DNA from: Candidatus Aalborgicola defluviihabitans
GTDB taxonomy: Bacteria > Pseudomonadota > Gammaproteobacteria > Burkholderiales > Burkholderiaceae_C
Assembly: GCA_016705575.1 (NCBI GenBank)
Contig: JADIXX010000001.1
Location: 806,001-870,000 of the forward strand
Length of the DNA stretch: 64,000 bases
Reading direction: 5' to 3'
Below the pieces are notes generated by a model. That model searched no databases. It was given only the letters and a program-made list of their open reading frames with translations, and was not told where the DNA came from. Numbering within the stretch: position 1 is the stretch's first letter; each line of letters begins with the position of its first letter. The position numbers and the translations under genes were made by a program. Shown here in pieces: positions 1-8,382 of the stretch.

Positions 1-287
1 ACGCCGCCTACCCGCAGGGTTGGTGCGCCGAGGCCACCGCGCTGGGCGCCATGCTGATGGCCGGCGGCCAGCGTGCACTGGCGGTGCTGGTCACCGGGCC
101 GGGGCCAGACGTGATTACGCCCTGTGGCGGCTGCCGGCAAAAGCTGCGCGAGTTTGGCGATGATGATCTGCTGATCATTGCCGCCGACCCCACCGGCATC
201 CGCCAGACCTGGACCTTGGGGCAGTTGCTGCCCGCCAGCTTTGGCCCGGGCCACCTGGCCCACAGCGCCAGCCACCCCAAGGGCTGA
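1..287 (+). CDS. cdd: cytidine deaminase, C-terminal part
   Basis: Only the C-terminal 94 or so residues are in the window; the gene starts before base 1 and is read in the frame beginning at base 3. Cytidine deaminase hydrolyses cytidine and deoxycytidine to uridine and deoxyuridine in the cytoplasm. The zinc site is visible: a CAE motif (Cys ligand and catalytic Glu) near the start, then PCGGCRQ, which supplies the other two Cys ligands. The order cdd, nucleoside phosphorylase, deoC, deoA places it as the upstream member of a nucleoside catabolic operon; the next ATG lies 5 bases after its stop. Confidence 0.9.
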   Translation, partial: AAYPQGWCAEATALGAMLMAGGQRALAVLVTGPGPDVITPCGGCRQKLREFGDDDLLIIAADPTGIRQTWTLGQLLPASFGPGHLAHSASHPKG

Positions 288-291
288 CCCC

Positions 292-1137
292 ATGCAGAGC
301 CCCACCGCGATGGCCGCCGTTGCCGAAACCACGCAGTGCTTACAGGCCCGCTTTGGGCCAGCGCCTGCGGTGGCGGTGATCCTTGGCTCAGGCTGGGGCG
401 GCGTCGTGGACCATTTGCAGGATGCGCAACAACTCCCGTATACCGAGCTACCGGCCTTCGAGCCCACGGGAGTCGAAGGCCACATGGGAGCCGTCGTCAT
501 AGGCCGCCTTGGGCTGTGGCGCGTGGCCCTGCTGGCCGGGCGACGCCACACCTACGAGAACAACGATTGCACCGGCATGGCGGGTGCCATTCGCAGCCTC
601 AAGGCCTGGGGCGTGCAGGTGTTGGTGCAGACCAATGCAGCCGGCAGCCTGCGCACCCACATGCCCCCTGGCAGCCTGATGCTGATTGCCGACCACATCA
701 ACGCCCCGCAGTGCTCCCCCTTGGTGGGCGAGCCCGGCAACGCCCGCTTTGTAGACATGAGCGCCGCCTACAACCCCGCCCTGCGTGCCCACGCCCGCAC
801 ATTGGCGCAAACGCGCGGCACGCCCCTGCCAGAGGGCACCTACCTGTGGGCGCTGGGACCACAGTTTGAGACCCCTGCCGAAATCCGCATGTTTGCCGCG
901 TGGGGGGCTGACGCCGTGGGCATGAGCACGGTGCCCGAGACCATACTGGCGCGCCACGCCGGCTTGCGCGTGCTGGGGCTGTCGCTCATCACCAACATGG
1001 CGGCTGGCTTGTCGCACGAGCCGCTCACCCATGCCGCCACGCTGGCGCAGGCGCAAGCCGCCGGTGACACTGCGGCGGGTTTCTTGGCTGCATTGCTGCA
1101 GAGTCTGGATGAGGGCACACTCGCGTCCATGCCATGA
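292..1137 (+). CDS. punA: purine nucleoside phosphorylase (trimeric type)
   Basis: Phosphorolysis of purine (deoxy)nucleosides to free base and (deoxy)ribose 1-phosphate. The 281-residue product has the motifs of the trimeric PNP/MTAP family in order: GSGWG phosphate loop (32-36), GRRHTYE (83-89), TNAAGSL (114-120), GPQFETPAEIR (189-199), MSTVPE (211-216) and ITNMAAG with the base-binding Asn (about 235). The frame stays open upstream to 178, but ATG 292 sits just after the cdd stop and gives the family's usual length, so it was preferred. It feeds deoxyribose 1-phosphate toward DeoC. The exact symbol varies in this family (punA, xapA, deoD-like); the enzyme class is secure, the substrate range is inferred. 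Confidence 0.9.
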   Translation: MQSPTAMAAVAETTQCLQARFGPAPAVAVILGSGWGGVVDHLQDAQQLPYTELPAFEPTGVEGHMGAVVIGRLGLWRVALLAGRRHTYENNDCTGMAGAIRSLKAWGVQVLVQTNAAGSLRTHMPPGSLMLIADHINAPQCSPLVGEPGNARFVDMSAAYNPALRAHARTLAQTRGTPLPEGTYLWALGPQFETPAEIRMFAAWGADAVGMSTVPETILARHAGLRVLGLSLITNMAAGLSHEPLTHAATLAQAQAAGDTAAGFLAALLQSLDEGTLASMP

Positions 1138-1140
1138 CGC

Positions 1141-1194
1141 TCCTACTTTGATAGTGGCTTACGTATATTTCACGAGGGCTATAGCCCGATTTAA
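1141..1194 (-). repeat. dispersed 55-bp repeat, copy A
   Basis: Fills the gap between punA and deoC. Read on the minus strand it has the two landmarks of the element: a palindromic GGGCTATAGCCC block followed by CTCGT, then TACGTAAGC and a terminal CTATCAAAGTAG-type short inverted repeat. It matches six other copies in this window (about 3521, 24361, 34312, 46780, 51624, 63970). No SD or promoter for deoC is evident in it. Confidence 0.75.
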
Positions 1195-1206
1195 CCAATA
1201 GAAATC

Positions 1207-1983
1207 ATGCTACGCAGCCTGTCCACCCCCCAAGCCGCACAACGGGCGCTCAACTGCCTGGACCTGACCAGCCTCAACGCGGGTGACACCAGCGCCGACA
1301 TCGCAGCCCTGTGCCAGCGCGCCCAAACGCGTTTTGGCCCGGTCGCCGCCGTGTGCGTCTGGCCGCGCTTTGTGGCGCAGGCCCGCGCGGCGTTGCCCAG
1401 CACGATCAAGGTGGCGGCGGTAGCCAACTTTCCGGCTGGCGCGCTGGATATTGCCCTGGCGCTGACCGATATAAGAGACATCCTCAGCGCCGGCGGTGAT
1501 GAAGTGGATGTGGTGCTGCCCTACCACGCGCTGATGCGCGGTCAGAGCATTCCCTGCGCCGACTTTCTGGCCCAGGTGCGTGCTGCCTGCGGCCCGGCCA
1601 CGCTCAAGGTCATCATCGAAAGCGGCGAGCTGGCCACGCCCGAGCTGATTGCCCTGGCAACCCGGCTGGCGCTGGACGCTGGTGCCGATTTTGTGAAAAC
1701 CAGCACCGGCAAAACCAAGGTGTCGGCCACGCCCGCAGCGGCAGACGTGATGCTGCGCACCATCGCCGCCCACCCCAGGGGCGCCACAGCGGGCTTCAAG
1801 GCATCAGGAGGCATCCGCACCGTGCAGGATGCCCTGCCCTATCTGGAACTGGTAGCCGCCACCTTGGGCGCAGATGCCCTGACGCCACAACGCCTTCGCT
1901 TTGGCGCCAGCGGCTTGCTCAATGACATTGAGGCGGTGCTTTCGGGCGCTACGCCCATCGTTGACTCCGAAACCATTTACTGA
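1207..1983 (+). CDS. deoC: deoxyribose-phosphate aldolase
   Basis: Cleaves 2-deoxyribose 5-phosphate to glyceraldehyde 3-phosphate and acetaldehyde. The 258-residue class I aldolase carries the Schiff-base lysine in VKTSTGK (K164), the second lysine in GFKASGGIRT (K198), and the aspartate of DEVDVV (D101), all matching the E. coli DeoC active site. It also ends in Tyr, as E. coli DeoC does, where the C-terminal Tyr contributes to catalysis. It follows punA after a repeat-filled 69-bp gap and precedes deoA by 9 bp, so it is probably cotranscribed. No strong ribosome binding site is visible before ATG 1207. Confidence 0.95.
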   Translation: MLRSLSTPQAAQRALNCLDLTSLNAGDTSADIAALCQRAQTRFGPVAAVCVWPRFVAQARAALPSTIKVAAVANFPAGALDIALALTDIRDILSAGGDEVDVVLPYHALMRGQSIPCADFLAQVRAACGPATLKVIIESGELATPELIALATRLALDAGADFVKTSTGKTKVSATPAAADVMLRTIAAHPRGATAGFKASGGIRTVQDALPYLELVAATLGADALTPQRLRFGASGLLNDIEAVLSGATPIVDSETIY

Positions 1984-1992
1984 ATCGCGCCC

Positions 1993-3336
1993 ATGCTCCC
2001 CCAAGAAATCATTCGCCGCAAACGGGATGGCCACGCACTCAACACGGCCGAGATTGCGCAATTTGTGCAGGGTCTGACCGATGGCGGCTGGAGCGAAGGC
2101 CAAGTGGCCGCGCTGGCCATGGCCGTGTTCCTGCGTGGCATGGGCCGGGATGAATGCGTGGCGCTGACCCACGCCATGGTGCACTCGGGCCGCGTCATGG
2201 CCTGGCCGAACCTGCCCGGCCCGGTGCTGGACAAACACTCCAGCGGCGGCGTGGGCGATAAGGTCAGCCTGATGCTGGCACCCATGGTGGCGGCCTGCGG
2301 CGGCTATGTGCCCATGATCTCAGGTCGCGGCCTGGGCCACACCGGCGGCACGCTGGACAAGCTGGCCGCCATTCCCGTCTACAACGCCACCCCCAACACG
2401 GCCCACCTTGACCGGGTGGTGCGCGAGGTGGGCTGCGCCATCATTGGGCAAACCGCCGATCTGGCCCCAGCCGACGGGCGCTTGTATGCGATTCGCGACG
2501 TAACCGCCACGGTGGAAAGCGTGCCGCTCATCACCGCCAGCATTCTGTCCAAAAAACTCGCGGCCGGCCTGCACGCCCTGGTGATGGATGTGAAATGCGG
2601 CAACGGCGCCTTTGCCGATTCCCGCGCCATGGCCGATGAACTGGCCCACAGCATCGTCGCAGTGGCCAACGGCGCAGGCCTGAAAGCCACGGCGTTGATA
2701 ACCGACATGAACCAGGTGCTGGGCCACACGGTGGGCAATGCGCTGGAGATGCGCGAAGCCATGGACTACCTCACCGGCAACGGTGCACGCGAGCCACGCC
2801 TGCACGCCGTTACCCTGGCGCTGGGTGCAGAAATGCTGGTGCTGGGCGGTCTGGCGGCTAACACGCAAGCCGCACACAGCCAGCTGCAAACCACGCTGGA
2901 CAGTGGCGCTGCAGCCGAACGGTTTGCGCGCATGGTGGCAGCGTTGGGCGGGCCTGCGGACCTATTGGAGCGCCCTGATGTGTACCTGACAGCAGCCCCC
3001 GTCGCTATGCCCGTACCAGCCCAGCGCAGCGGCATGCTAACGGCCATGCGAACCCGCGATATTGGCATTGCGGTTGTGGAACTGGGTGGTGGCCGGCGCC
3101 AGGCTAGCGATGCCATTGACCTGCGCGTGGGCCTGAGCGCCGTGCACGCTTTGGGCACACCCGTCACGAAAGGCGAGCCACTGGCTTTCATTCACGCGGC
3201 CGACCAAGCCAGTGCACAGCGCGCTGTGGCACAGGTGCAGGCTGCCGTCCATATTGCGGACGCTGGCACGCCGTGGCAGGCCGAACCTTGCCTCATGGCA
3301 ACCGTGGCGGGCAGCACGCTGGGGGTAGCTGCATGA
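1993..3336 (+). CDS. deoA: thymidine phosphorylase
   Basis: Phosphorolysis of thymidine (and deoxyuridine) to base plus deoxyribose 1-phosphate. The 447 residues compare with 440 in E. coli. KHSSGGVGDK (81-90) is the phosphate-binding segment, and SGRGLGHTGGTLDK (110-123) is the thymidine/pyrimidine phosphorylase signature. The C-terminal region forms the usual alpha/beta domain. Its stop overlaps the ATG of the next gene (ATGA at 3333-3336), so translation is probably coupled to the TRAP permease that follows. Together with cdd, punA and deoC it completes a deoxynucleoside catabolic set. Confidence 0.95.
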   Translation: MLPQEIIRRKRDGHALNTAEIAQFVQGLTDGGWSEGQVAALAMAVFLRGMGRDECVALTHAMVHSGRVMAWPNLPGPVLDKHSSGGVGDKVSLMLAPMVAACGGYVPMISGRGLGHTGGTLDKLAAIPVYNATPNTAHLDRVVREVGCAIIGQTADLAPADGRLYAIRDVTATVESVPLITASILSKKLAAGLHALVMDVKCGNGAFADSRAMADELAHSIVAVANGAGLKATALITDMNQVLGHTVGNALEMREAMDYLTGNGAREPRLHAVTLALGAEMLVLGGLAANTQAAHSQLQTTLDSGAAAERFARMVAALGGPADLLERPDVYLTAAPVAMPVPAQRSGMLTAMRTRDIGIAVVELGGGRRQASDAIDLRVGLSAVHALGTPVTKGEPLAFIHAADQASAQRAVAQVQAAVHIADAGTPWQAEPCLMATVAGSTLGVAA

Positions 3337-3815
3337 AACGCCGACTGTCTGTCCTGCTGACCGCAGCAAGCCTGTTGGTGCTGCCCCTGGCTCTGTTGCT
3401 GTGTGCCCAGTGGCCCCTGCGCGACTGGCTACAGGCGTATTCGCTCCAGGCCAATGACACCGCCCAAATTCTGTTTGGGCTGTATGCGGCCATTGCCGTG
3501 ACCGCTGCCTCAGTATCAAAAACCCATCTAGCCCTCGTCAATCATGCACATGCAGCTACCAAAACGATAGCGATCTGGCGGGCTTGGCTGCTCGCCATTT
3601 GTGTGGTTCCCTGGGCACTGTTCCTGCTGTGGACCGCTACACCGCAAATGTGGGCGTCCATCAAGGCGCTGGAAATCTTCAGCGAAGGACTGACCCTCGG
3701 CTACTTTGTCCTGCGCATCGCCTTGGTGTTGTTGGCCCTGCTGGTACTGGTGGAGGCCGTGGCCCATGTGCTACAGGCTCACCGCAGCCTCACACAACCG
3801 CCCAAGCAACCATGA
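3333..3815 (+). CDS. TRAP transporter small permease (DctQ-like)
   Basis: A 160-residue protein with four predicted hydrophobic segments (about 5-25, 45-62, 85-103, 122-147), the layout of TRAP small permeases, directly before a large permease with which it shares an ATGA overlap (3812-3815). The start at 3333 overlaps the deoA stop in the same manner. Residues about 63-81 are encoded by a copy of the dispersed repeat read in frame, in the loop between the second and third hydrophobic segments. No solute-binding protein gene adjoins it. Linkage to the deo genes suggests, but does not show, that the substrate is a nucleoside or related sugar. Family assignment depends partly on the neighbour, since DctQ proteins diverge strongly. 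Confidence 0.75.
   Translation: MKRRLSVLLTAASLLVLPLALLLCAQWPLRDWLQAYSLQANDTAQILFGLYAAIAVTAASVSKTHLALVNHAHAATKTIAIWRAWLLAICVVPWALFLLWTATPQMWASIKALEIFSEGLTLGYFVLRIALVLLALLVLVEAVAHVLQAHRSLTQPPKQP
3521..3573 (+). repeat. dispersed repeat, copy B, inside a coding sequence
   Basis: Contains CTAGCCCTCGTCAA followed after 13 bases by AGCTACCAAAACGATAGC. The last 18 bases are identical to the end of copy C at 24361-24412. It lies wholly within the DctQ-like gene and is read in frame without a stop, adding about 18 residues to an inter-membrane loop. Confidence 0.75.
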
Positions 3816-5269
3816 ACGCGCCCTTTCCCACCGCAGGGCTGTGGATGCTGGCAACCCTGGGCTTGCTGATTGTCGGCACTGGCCTGCCCGTGTGGGCCTT
3901 GCTGATTGGCAGCGCCAGCCTGTTTGCCGCAGCCGGTGTGGCCAGCGGCGCCATGGACTTGGGGGTGCTGAGCGCCATCAGTGGCCGCACCCTGGGTCTT
4001 TTGGAACACGACCTGCTGCAGGCCCTGCCACTCTACGTATTCATTGGCGTGCTGTTGCAGCGCCTCACCGTGGCGGACACGTTGTTTTCCGGCTTTGCCA
4101 GGCTGCTGGGGCGCACCGGGGCCGGCACCTCGCTGGCCGCCATGGGCGTGGGCGCGCTGATCGCACCCATGAATGGGTCAGTAGCGTCCAGCTCGGCCCT
4201 GCTGGCGCGCCTGGTCACACCCCGGTTGGGGCGGCTAGACAATGCTGCAGCGACCGCACTGGTCAGCGTGTCGGCCACCATCGGTGTCGTGGTACCACCG
4301 TCCCTGGTGCTGATCCTTCTGGGCGACGCCATGCTGCGCGCCCACACCGAGGCCAGCAACCTCTCCAGTTATGTGCTGGGCAGCCAGCGCATCATCAACA
4401 CCCAGGACGTGTTCCATGCAGCCATGTTACCTGCCGCCACAGTGCTGGTGCTGTGGCTGATCGTCGCCTGGTGGCAGGGGCGCCGGTTCACCGCACAAAT
4501 GCAATCGAAACCACTGAGCGGCATGCAATGGGCCCAATCGGCCACGCTGGTCGTCGCCACGCTGCTGCTGTTGACTGGCGTGTTTTTGGGCAAGGTGTAT
4601 GCCGTGGAGGCTGCGGCCACGGGTGGCGTGGTACTGGTCATTGCCACACTGGCCAGCCGCGCCCTGAACCACACGCAATGGCGCTCCGTGTTGACCGACA
4701 CCCTGAGTTTGAGTGGTGCTCTTTTGGCCCTGCTGGTGGGTGCCACCACGTTCAGCCTGGTGTTTAGGCTGTGGGGCACCGACCACTGGATCGCCGACGT
4801 GGTGCTGGGCTCCAGCCTGCCGCACCTGCTGACCGCCGCCCTGGTGCTGCTGCTGGTGGCGCTGTGCGCTTGGGTGCTGGATGCGTTTGAGATGATCTTT
4901 GTCATTATTCCCATCGTCGCACCGCCATTAATCGCCCTGTTGGGCGACGCCCAGCAAACCGCCGTTTTGCTGCTGCTGGTGCTGCAACTGAGCTTTCTGA
5001 TTCCTCCCATGGGCTACGCGGTGATGATGGCGCGCGCCCGCTCCACCCAAATCAACGCCTCCATCTGGCTGACGCTGCGGGCGTTGTTGCCTTACCTGGC
5101 GGTGCAGAGTGTGGTAACCGTACTGGTCTTTATTGGGCCATGGACAGTGCATCAACTGGATGCGGCTGTGGCTCCCGCCAGTCAGAATGCGCCCGTGTCA
5201 AACACCGAGGTTGAACAGCTCATGCGCGACATGGCAGACCAGCCGACCGAGCCTCCCCCTAAACCATGA
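3812..5269 (+). CDS. TRAP transporter large permease (DctM-like)
   Basis: A 485-residue integral membrane protein with about twelve hydrophobic segments and the DctM signature style (PLYVFIGVLLQRL, then a Gly/Ser-rich APMNGSVASSSALL re-entrant region). LDAFEMIFVIIPIVAPP resembles the large permeases of the mannitol/chloroaromatic-type TRAP subgroup. The charged C-terminal tail (about 450-485) is soluble. ATG 3812 overlaps the small permease stop, and the stop at 5267-5269 overlaps the next ATG, so the gene is embedded in a tightly coupled string running from deoA. TRAP systems need a periplasmic binding protein; none is found on this side, so it may lie before base 1 or elsewhere. Confidence 0.85.
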   Translation: MNAPFPTAGLWMLATLGLLIVGTGLPVWALLIGSASLFAAAGVASGAMDLGVLSAISGRTLGLLEHDLLQALPLYVFIGVLLQRLTVADTLFSGFARLLGRTGAGTSLAAMGVGALIAPMNGSVASSSALLARLVTPRLGRLDNAAATALVSVSATIGVVVPPSLVLILLGDAMLRAHTEASNLSSYVLGSQRIINTQDVFHAAMLPAATVLVLWLIVAWWQGRRFTAQMQSKPLSGMQWAQSATLVVATLLLLTGVFLGKVYAVEAAATGGVVLVIATLASRALNHTQWRSVLTDTLSLSGALLALLVGATTFSLVFRLWGTDHWIADVVLGSSLPHLLTAALVLLLVALCAWVLDAFEMIFVIIPIVAPPLIALLGDAQQTAVLLLLVLQLSFLIPPMGYAVMMARARSTQINASIWLTLRALLPYLAVQSVVTVLVFIGPWTVHQLDAAVAPASQNAPVSNTEVEQLMRDMADQPTEPPPKP

Positions 5270-6123
5270 CTTCACTTCAAACCCGAATTTTTCCATTGCT
5301 GTTTGTGGTGCTGTGGTCCACCGGCTTTATCGGCGCGCGCTTGGGGCTGCCCCATATAGAGCCAATGACGTTTTTGTTCATTCGGTATGTTTTGGTTATT
5401 GCATGCATGACCGCCATTGCAGTGCTGACCCGCGCGCCCTGGCCGTCATCCGGAACCGCGTGGCTGCACATTGGCGTATCCGGGCTGTTGATTCATGGCA
5501 TTTACCTGGGCGGCGTGTTCATGGCCATTTCCATGGGTCTTCCGGCCGGAGTGACCAGTCTGGTGGTCAGCGTTCAACCCTTGCTGACGGCGGTTGGCGC
5601 AGGGTGGTTACTCGGGACGCAGGTTTCACGGTCCCAATGGCTGGGCCTGACCGTGGGTTTTATTGGCGTGGGGCTGGTGGTAGCGGCCAAAGCTGGCACA
5701 GAGTTCGGTTTGATGTCCCTGGTGCCCGCCATTGCGGCACTGTTGGCGATTACCGCCGGCACGCTGTACCAAAAACGCTTTTGCCCGGCCTTTGACTGGC
5801 GAACTGGTGCGGTGGCCCAGTTTTTGCCCACCGCCGCAGTGACGCTGCTGCTGGCGCTGGCTACCGAAACCGGCCACATCGATTGGACGGGAGAGTTGTT
5901 CTTTGCCTTGGGGTGGCTGGTGCTGGTGTTGTCCATTGGCGCCATTAGCCTTTTGAACTGGTTGATCCGGCACAACAGCTCGGTCAATGTCTCCAGCCTC
6001 TTCTACCTGGTGCCACCCTGCACCGTGTTGTTCGCCTGGATGCTGTTCGGCGATACCTTTTCAGGCATTGCCATACCGGGAATGGCGCTGACCGTCTGGG
6101 GTGTCTATTTGGCACGCAAATAA
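5266..6123 (+). CDS. EamA/DMT-family transporter
   Basis: A 285-residue protein with ten predicted membrane segments in two EamA repeats. FVVLWSTGFIGARLGLP at the N terminus and WLIRHNSSVNVSSLFYLVPP in the second repeat are typical of this family of metabolite exporters. It overlaps the large TRAP permease by ATGA. The substrate cannot be told from sequence. Position at the end of a nucleoside catabolic string makes export of a base or related by-product possible, but this is inference only. Confidence 0.85.
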   Translation: MTSLQTRIFPLLFVVLWSTGFIGARLGLPHIEPMTFLFIRYVLVIACMTAIAVLTRAPWPSSGTAWLHIGVSGLLIHGIYLGGVFMAISMGLPAGVTSLVVSVQPLLTAVGAGWLLGTQVSRSQWLGLTVGFIGVGLVVAAKAGTEFGLMSLVPAIAALLAITAGTLYQKRFCPAFDWRTGAVAQFLPTAAVTLLLALATETGHIDWTGELFFALGWLVLVLSIGAISLLNWLIRHNSSVNVSSLFYLVPPCTVLFAWMLFGDTFSGIAIPGMALTVWGVYLARK

Positions 6124-6144
6124 AGGCACCACAAAAAGCCTTTA
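6121..6144. terminator. hairpin between convergent genes
   Basis: A 7-bp perfect inverted repeat, TAAAGGC and GCCTTTA with a 10-base loop, contains both the stop codon of the EamA gene (6121-6123) and that of relA (6142-6144). There is no clear T-run on either side, so it may be a weak bidirectional terminator or simply a 3' end stabiliser. Confidence 0.4.
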
Positions 6145-8361
6145 GCGCCGCCGCGCTGTGCGCACCCCGTTCAATTCCGACACAATGCCCAGCACCTTGG
6201 CCAGGCGCCCGGCGTCGCTCACCTCCACGGTGAAGGTCATGAAGGCGATGCCGCGCACTGACTGGGTTTGAACGCCGATCACGTTCATTTTTTCCTTGGC
6301 GAACACCTCGGAAATGTCGCGCAGCAGGCCCTGGCGGTCGTTGGCTTCTACGGCGACGTCCACCGGGTACACAGTACCATCTCCACCGGTCTTGCCGCCC
6401 CACTCCACCTCAATCACACGATCACCGCTGCGGGTGACCATGTTGCGCAGGTTGGAGCAATCGGCCCGGTGCACGCTCACGCCCTTGCCACGGGTGACAA
6501 AGCCGCAAATGGCATCGGGTGGTGCGGGTTTGCAGCACTTGGCCAGTTGGGTCATGAGCGAATCCACACCCACCACCAGCACGCCGCCCTTGGGTGTGCT
6601 GCTGGGCGGGCGCTGCTTCTTGAGCAACAAAAACTCGTCCTGTGGCAGCACCGGTTCGGGCGGGCGCAGCACGGCTTCTATGTTCCGCAGTGAAAATTCG
6701 TCTTTGCCCACCACCTCAAACAGCGCTTCGGCGGAATTAAAGCCCAATTGCGAGGCCAGATCGTCGAGTTTTACAGCCGTTTTTCCTTCGCGCTGCAGCA
6801 GTTTCTCCACGGCCTCGCGGCCTTTGGCCACGGTCTCACCCATGGCCAGAGCGTTGAACCAGGCGCGCACCTTGGCGCGCGCACGCGGGCTGGCCAGAAA
6901 GCCCAGCTCGGGGTTCAGCCAATCGCGCGAGGGGCCGCCTTCCTTGACGGTAGTGACTTCCACCGTCTGGCCGTTCTTGAGCGGCGTGTTGAGCGGCACC
7001 ATGGCGCCATCCACCCGTGCACCACGGCAACGGTGGCCCAGGTTGGTGTGCACGCTGTAGGCAAAGTCCACCGCGGTGGCGCCCTGGGGCAATTCCACAA
7101 TGGCGGCGTCGGGGGTCAGCACATAAATGCGGTCATCAAAAAATCCATCCCCCTTGCCGCCGGACAGGTCGCGCTCCCAGGCCAGCAGTTGGCGCAGCAC
7201 GGCAATCTTGGCGTCGTATTCCCCGCTGGCCGACACGCCGGCGTAACCCTTGGTGCCGGCTTCTTTGTAAGCCCAGTGCGCCGCTACGCCGGTCTCGGCA
7301 TGGTCATGCATGGCCTGGGTGCGCACCTGCACTTCGATGGGCTGGCCAGTGCTGTCGCGCACCACAGTGTGCAGCGATTGGTAGCCATTGGCCTTGGGGC
7401 GGGCAATGTAATCGTCAAATTCCTCAGGCACTGAGGTGTAGTGGCTGTGCACCCAGCTCAGTGCGGCGTAGCAGTCCGGCACGGTCGGCACCACGATTCG
7501 CAGGGCGCTCAGGTCATAAACCTGATCGAACCCCAGAGACTTGCCGCGCATCTTCTTGACGATGCTGTAGATGTGTTTGGGGCGGCCCTGCACCGTGGCA
7601 TGAATGCCCTGCTGGGCCAGCTCTTGCGCCACGTGCTGACGCAGCTGGTCCACATGGGCTTCGCGCTGAACGCGCGTTTCATCCAGCAACCGGGCTACCT
7701 CGCGGTAGGTCTCGGGCTCCAAAAAGCGGAACGACAGGTCTTCGATCTCCCACTTGATTTCCCAAATACCCAGGCGGTTGGCCAGCGGGGCAAACACCTG
7801 CAAGGCCTCGGCGGCCAGGCCGGGCGGCACCGGCTGTTTGCTGGCCGCAAAGTGGCGCAGCGTCTGCAGGCGCGAAGCCAGGCGCAGCATGACCACGCGC
7901 AGGTCGCGCGAGAAGGCCAACAGCATCTTGCGCACGCTCTCGGTCTGAGCTGACGCCGTTTGCGCCATGGGTATGGGTGTAGCGGCACGGCTGGCAGACA
8001 ATTGCGCCAAGCGCGCCATGCGCTGCACGCGCACCAGTTTGGTGGTTTCCAGTGCCAGTTCGGCAAAATTCTCGCCAAATGCCTTGGCGATGACTTCATA
8101 AGGCTTGTTCAGGTGGTCACAGGCATAGACCAGGTAACTGGCAGCCTGCATGGCTTGCGAGCCGCCAATCGATTTCAGGATTGCGGCCACGGCGTCGGCG
8201 TGGACCAACGCGTTTTCACCGGTGTCCAATGTTTCGCTGGCCAACAGGGGTTCTGCAAAGGCACGTGCACGTGCCAGTGCATCAGCCTGATCGGGCAGAC
8301 TTTGGGCGGTGGCTGTAATCACTGGCGCGGTGGCCTGGTGCTCGGGAGAATGACTTTTCAT
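6142..8361 (-). CDS. relA: (p)ppGpp synthetase RelA
   Basis: Makes the stringent-response alarmone from ATP and GTP/GDP on stalled ribosomes. The 739 residues hold, in order: a pseudo-hydrolase domain (about 45-200) in which the HD pair is replaced (YACDHLN where bifunctional enzymes have HDVVED); a synthetase domain with RPKHIYSIVKKM (260-271) and RPKANGYQSLHTVV (321-334); a TGS domain (410-471); a Cys/His zinc-finger region with AKCCKP and a later HRADC (about 610-645); and a C-terminal ACT domain. Loss of the HD motif indicates a synthetase-only RelA, so a separate SpoT is expected elsewhere. ATG 8361 gives the normal RelA length. Confidence 0.93.
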   Translation of the reverse strand: MKSHSPEHQATAPVITATAQSLPDQADALARARAFAEPLLASETLDTGENALVHADAVAAILKSIGGSQAMQAASYLVYACDHLNKPYEVIAKAFGENFAELALETTKLVRVQRMARLAQLSASRAATPIPMAQTASAQTESVRKMLLAFSRDLRVVMLRLASRLQTLRHFAASKQPVPPGLAAEALQVFAPLANRLGIWEIKWEIEDLSFRFLEPETYREVARLLDETRVQREAHVDQLRQHVAQELAQQGIHATVQGRPKHIYSIVKKMRGKSLGFDQVYDLSALRIVVPTVPDCYAALSWVHSHYTSVPEEFDDYIARPKANGYQSLHTVVRDSTGQPIEVQVRTQAMHDHAETGVAAHWAYKEAGTKGYAGVSASGEYDAKIAVLRQLLAWERDLSGGKGDGFFDDRIYVLTPDAAIVELPQGATAVDFAYSVHTNLGHRCRGARVDGAMVPLNTPLKNGQTVEVTTVKEGGPSRDWLNPELGFLASPRARAKVRAWFNALAMGETVAKGREAVEKLLQREGKTAVKLDDLASQLGFNSAEALFEVVGKDEFSLRNIEAVLRPPEPVLPQDEFLLLKKQRPPSSTPKGGVLVVGVDSLMTQLAKCCKPAPPDAICGFVTRGKGVSVHRADCSNLRNMVTRSGDRVIEVEWGGKTGGDGTVYPVDVAVEANDRQGLLRDISEVFAKEKMNVIGVQTQSVRGIAFMTFTVEVSDAGRLAKVLGIVSELNGVRTARRR

Positions 8362-8382
8362 GCAGCTAGCAGGGGTTGCGTT

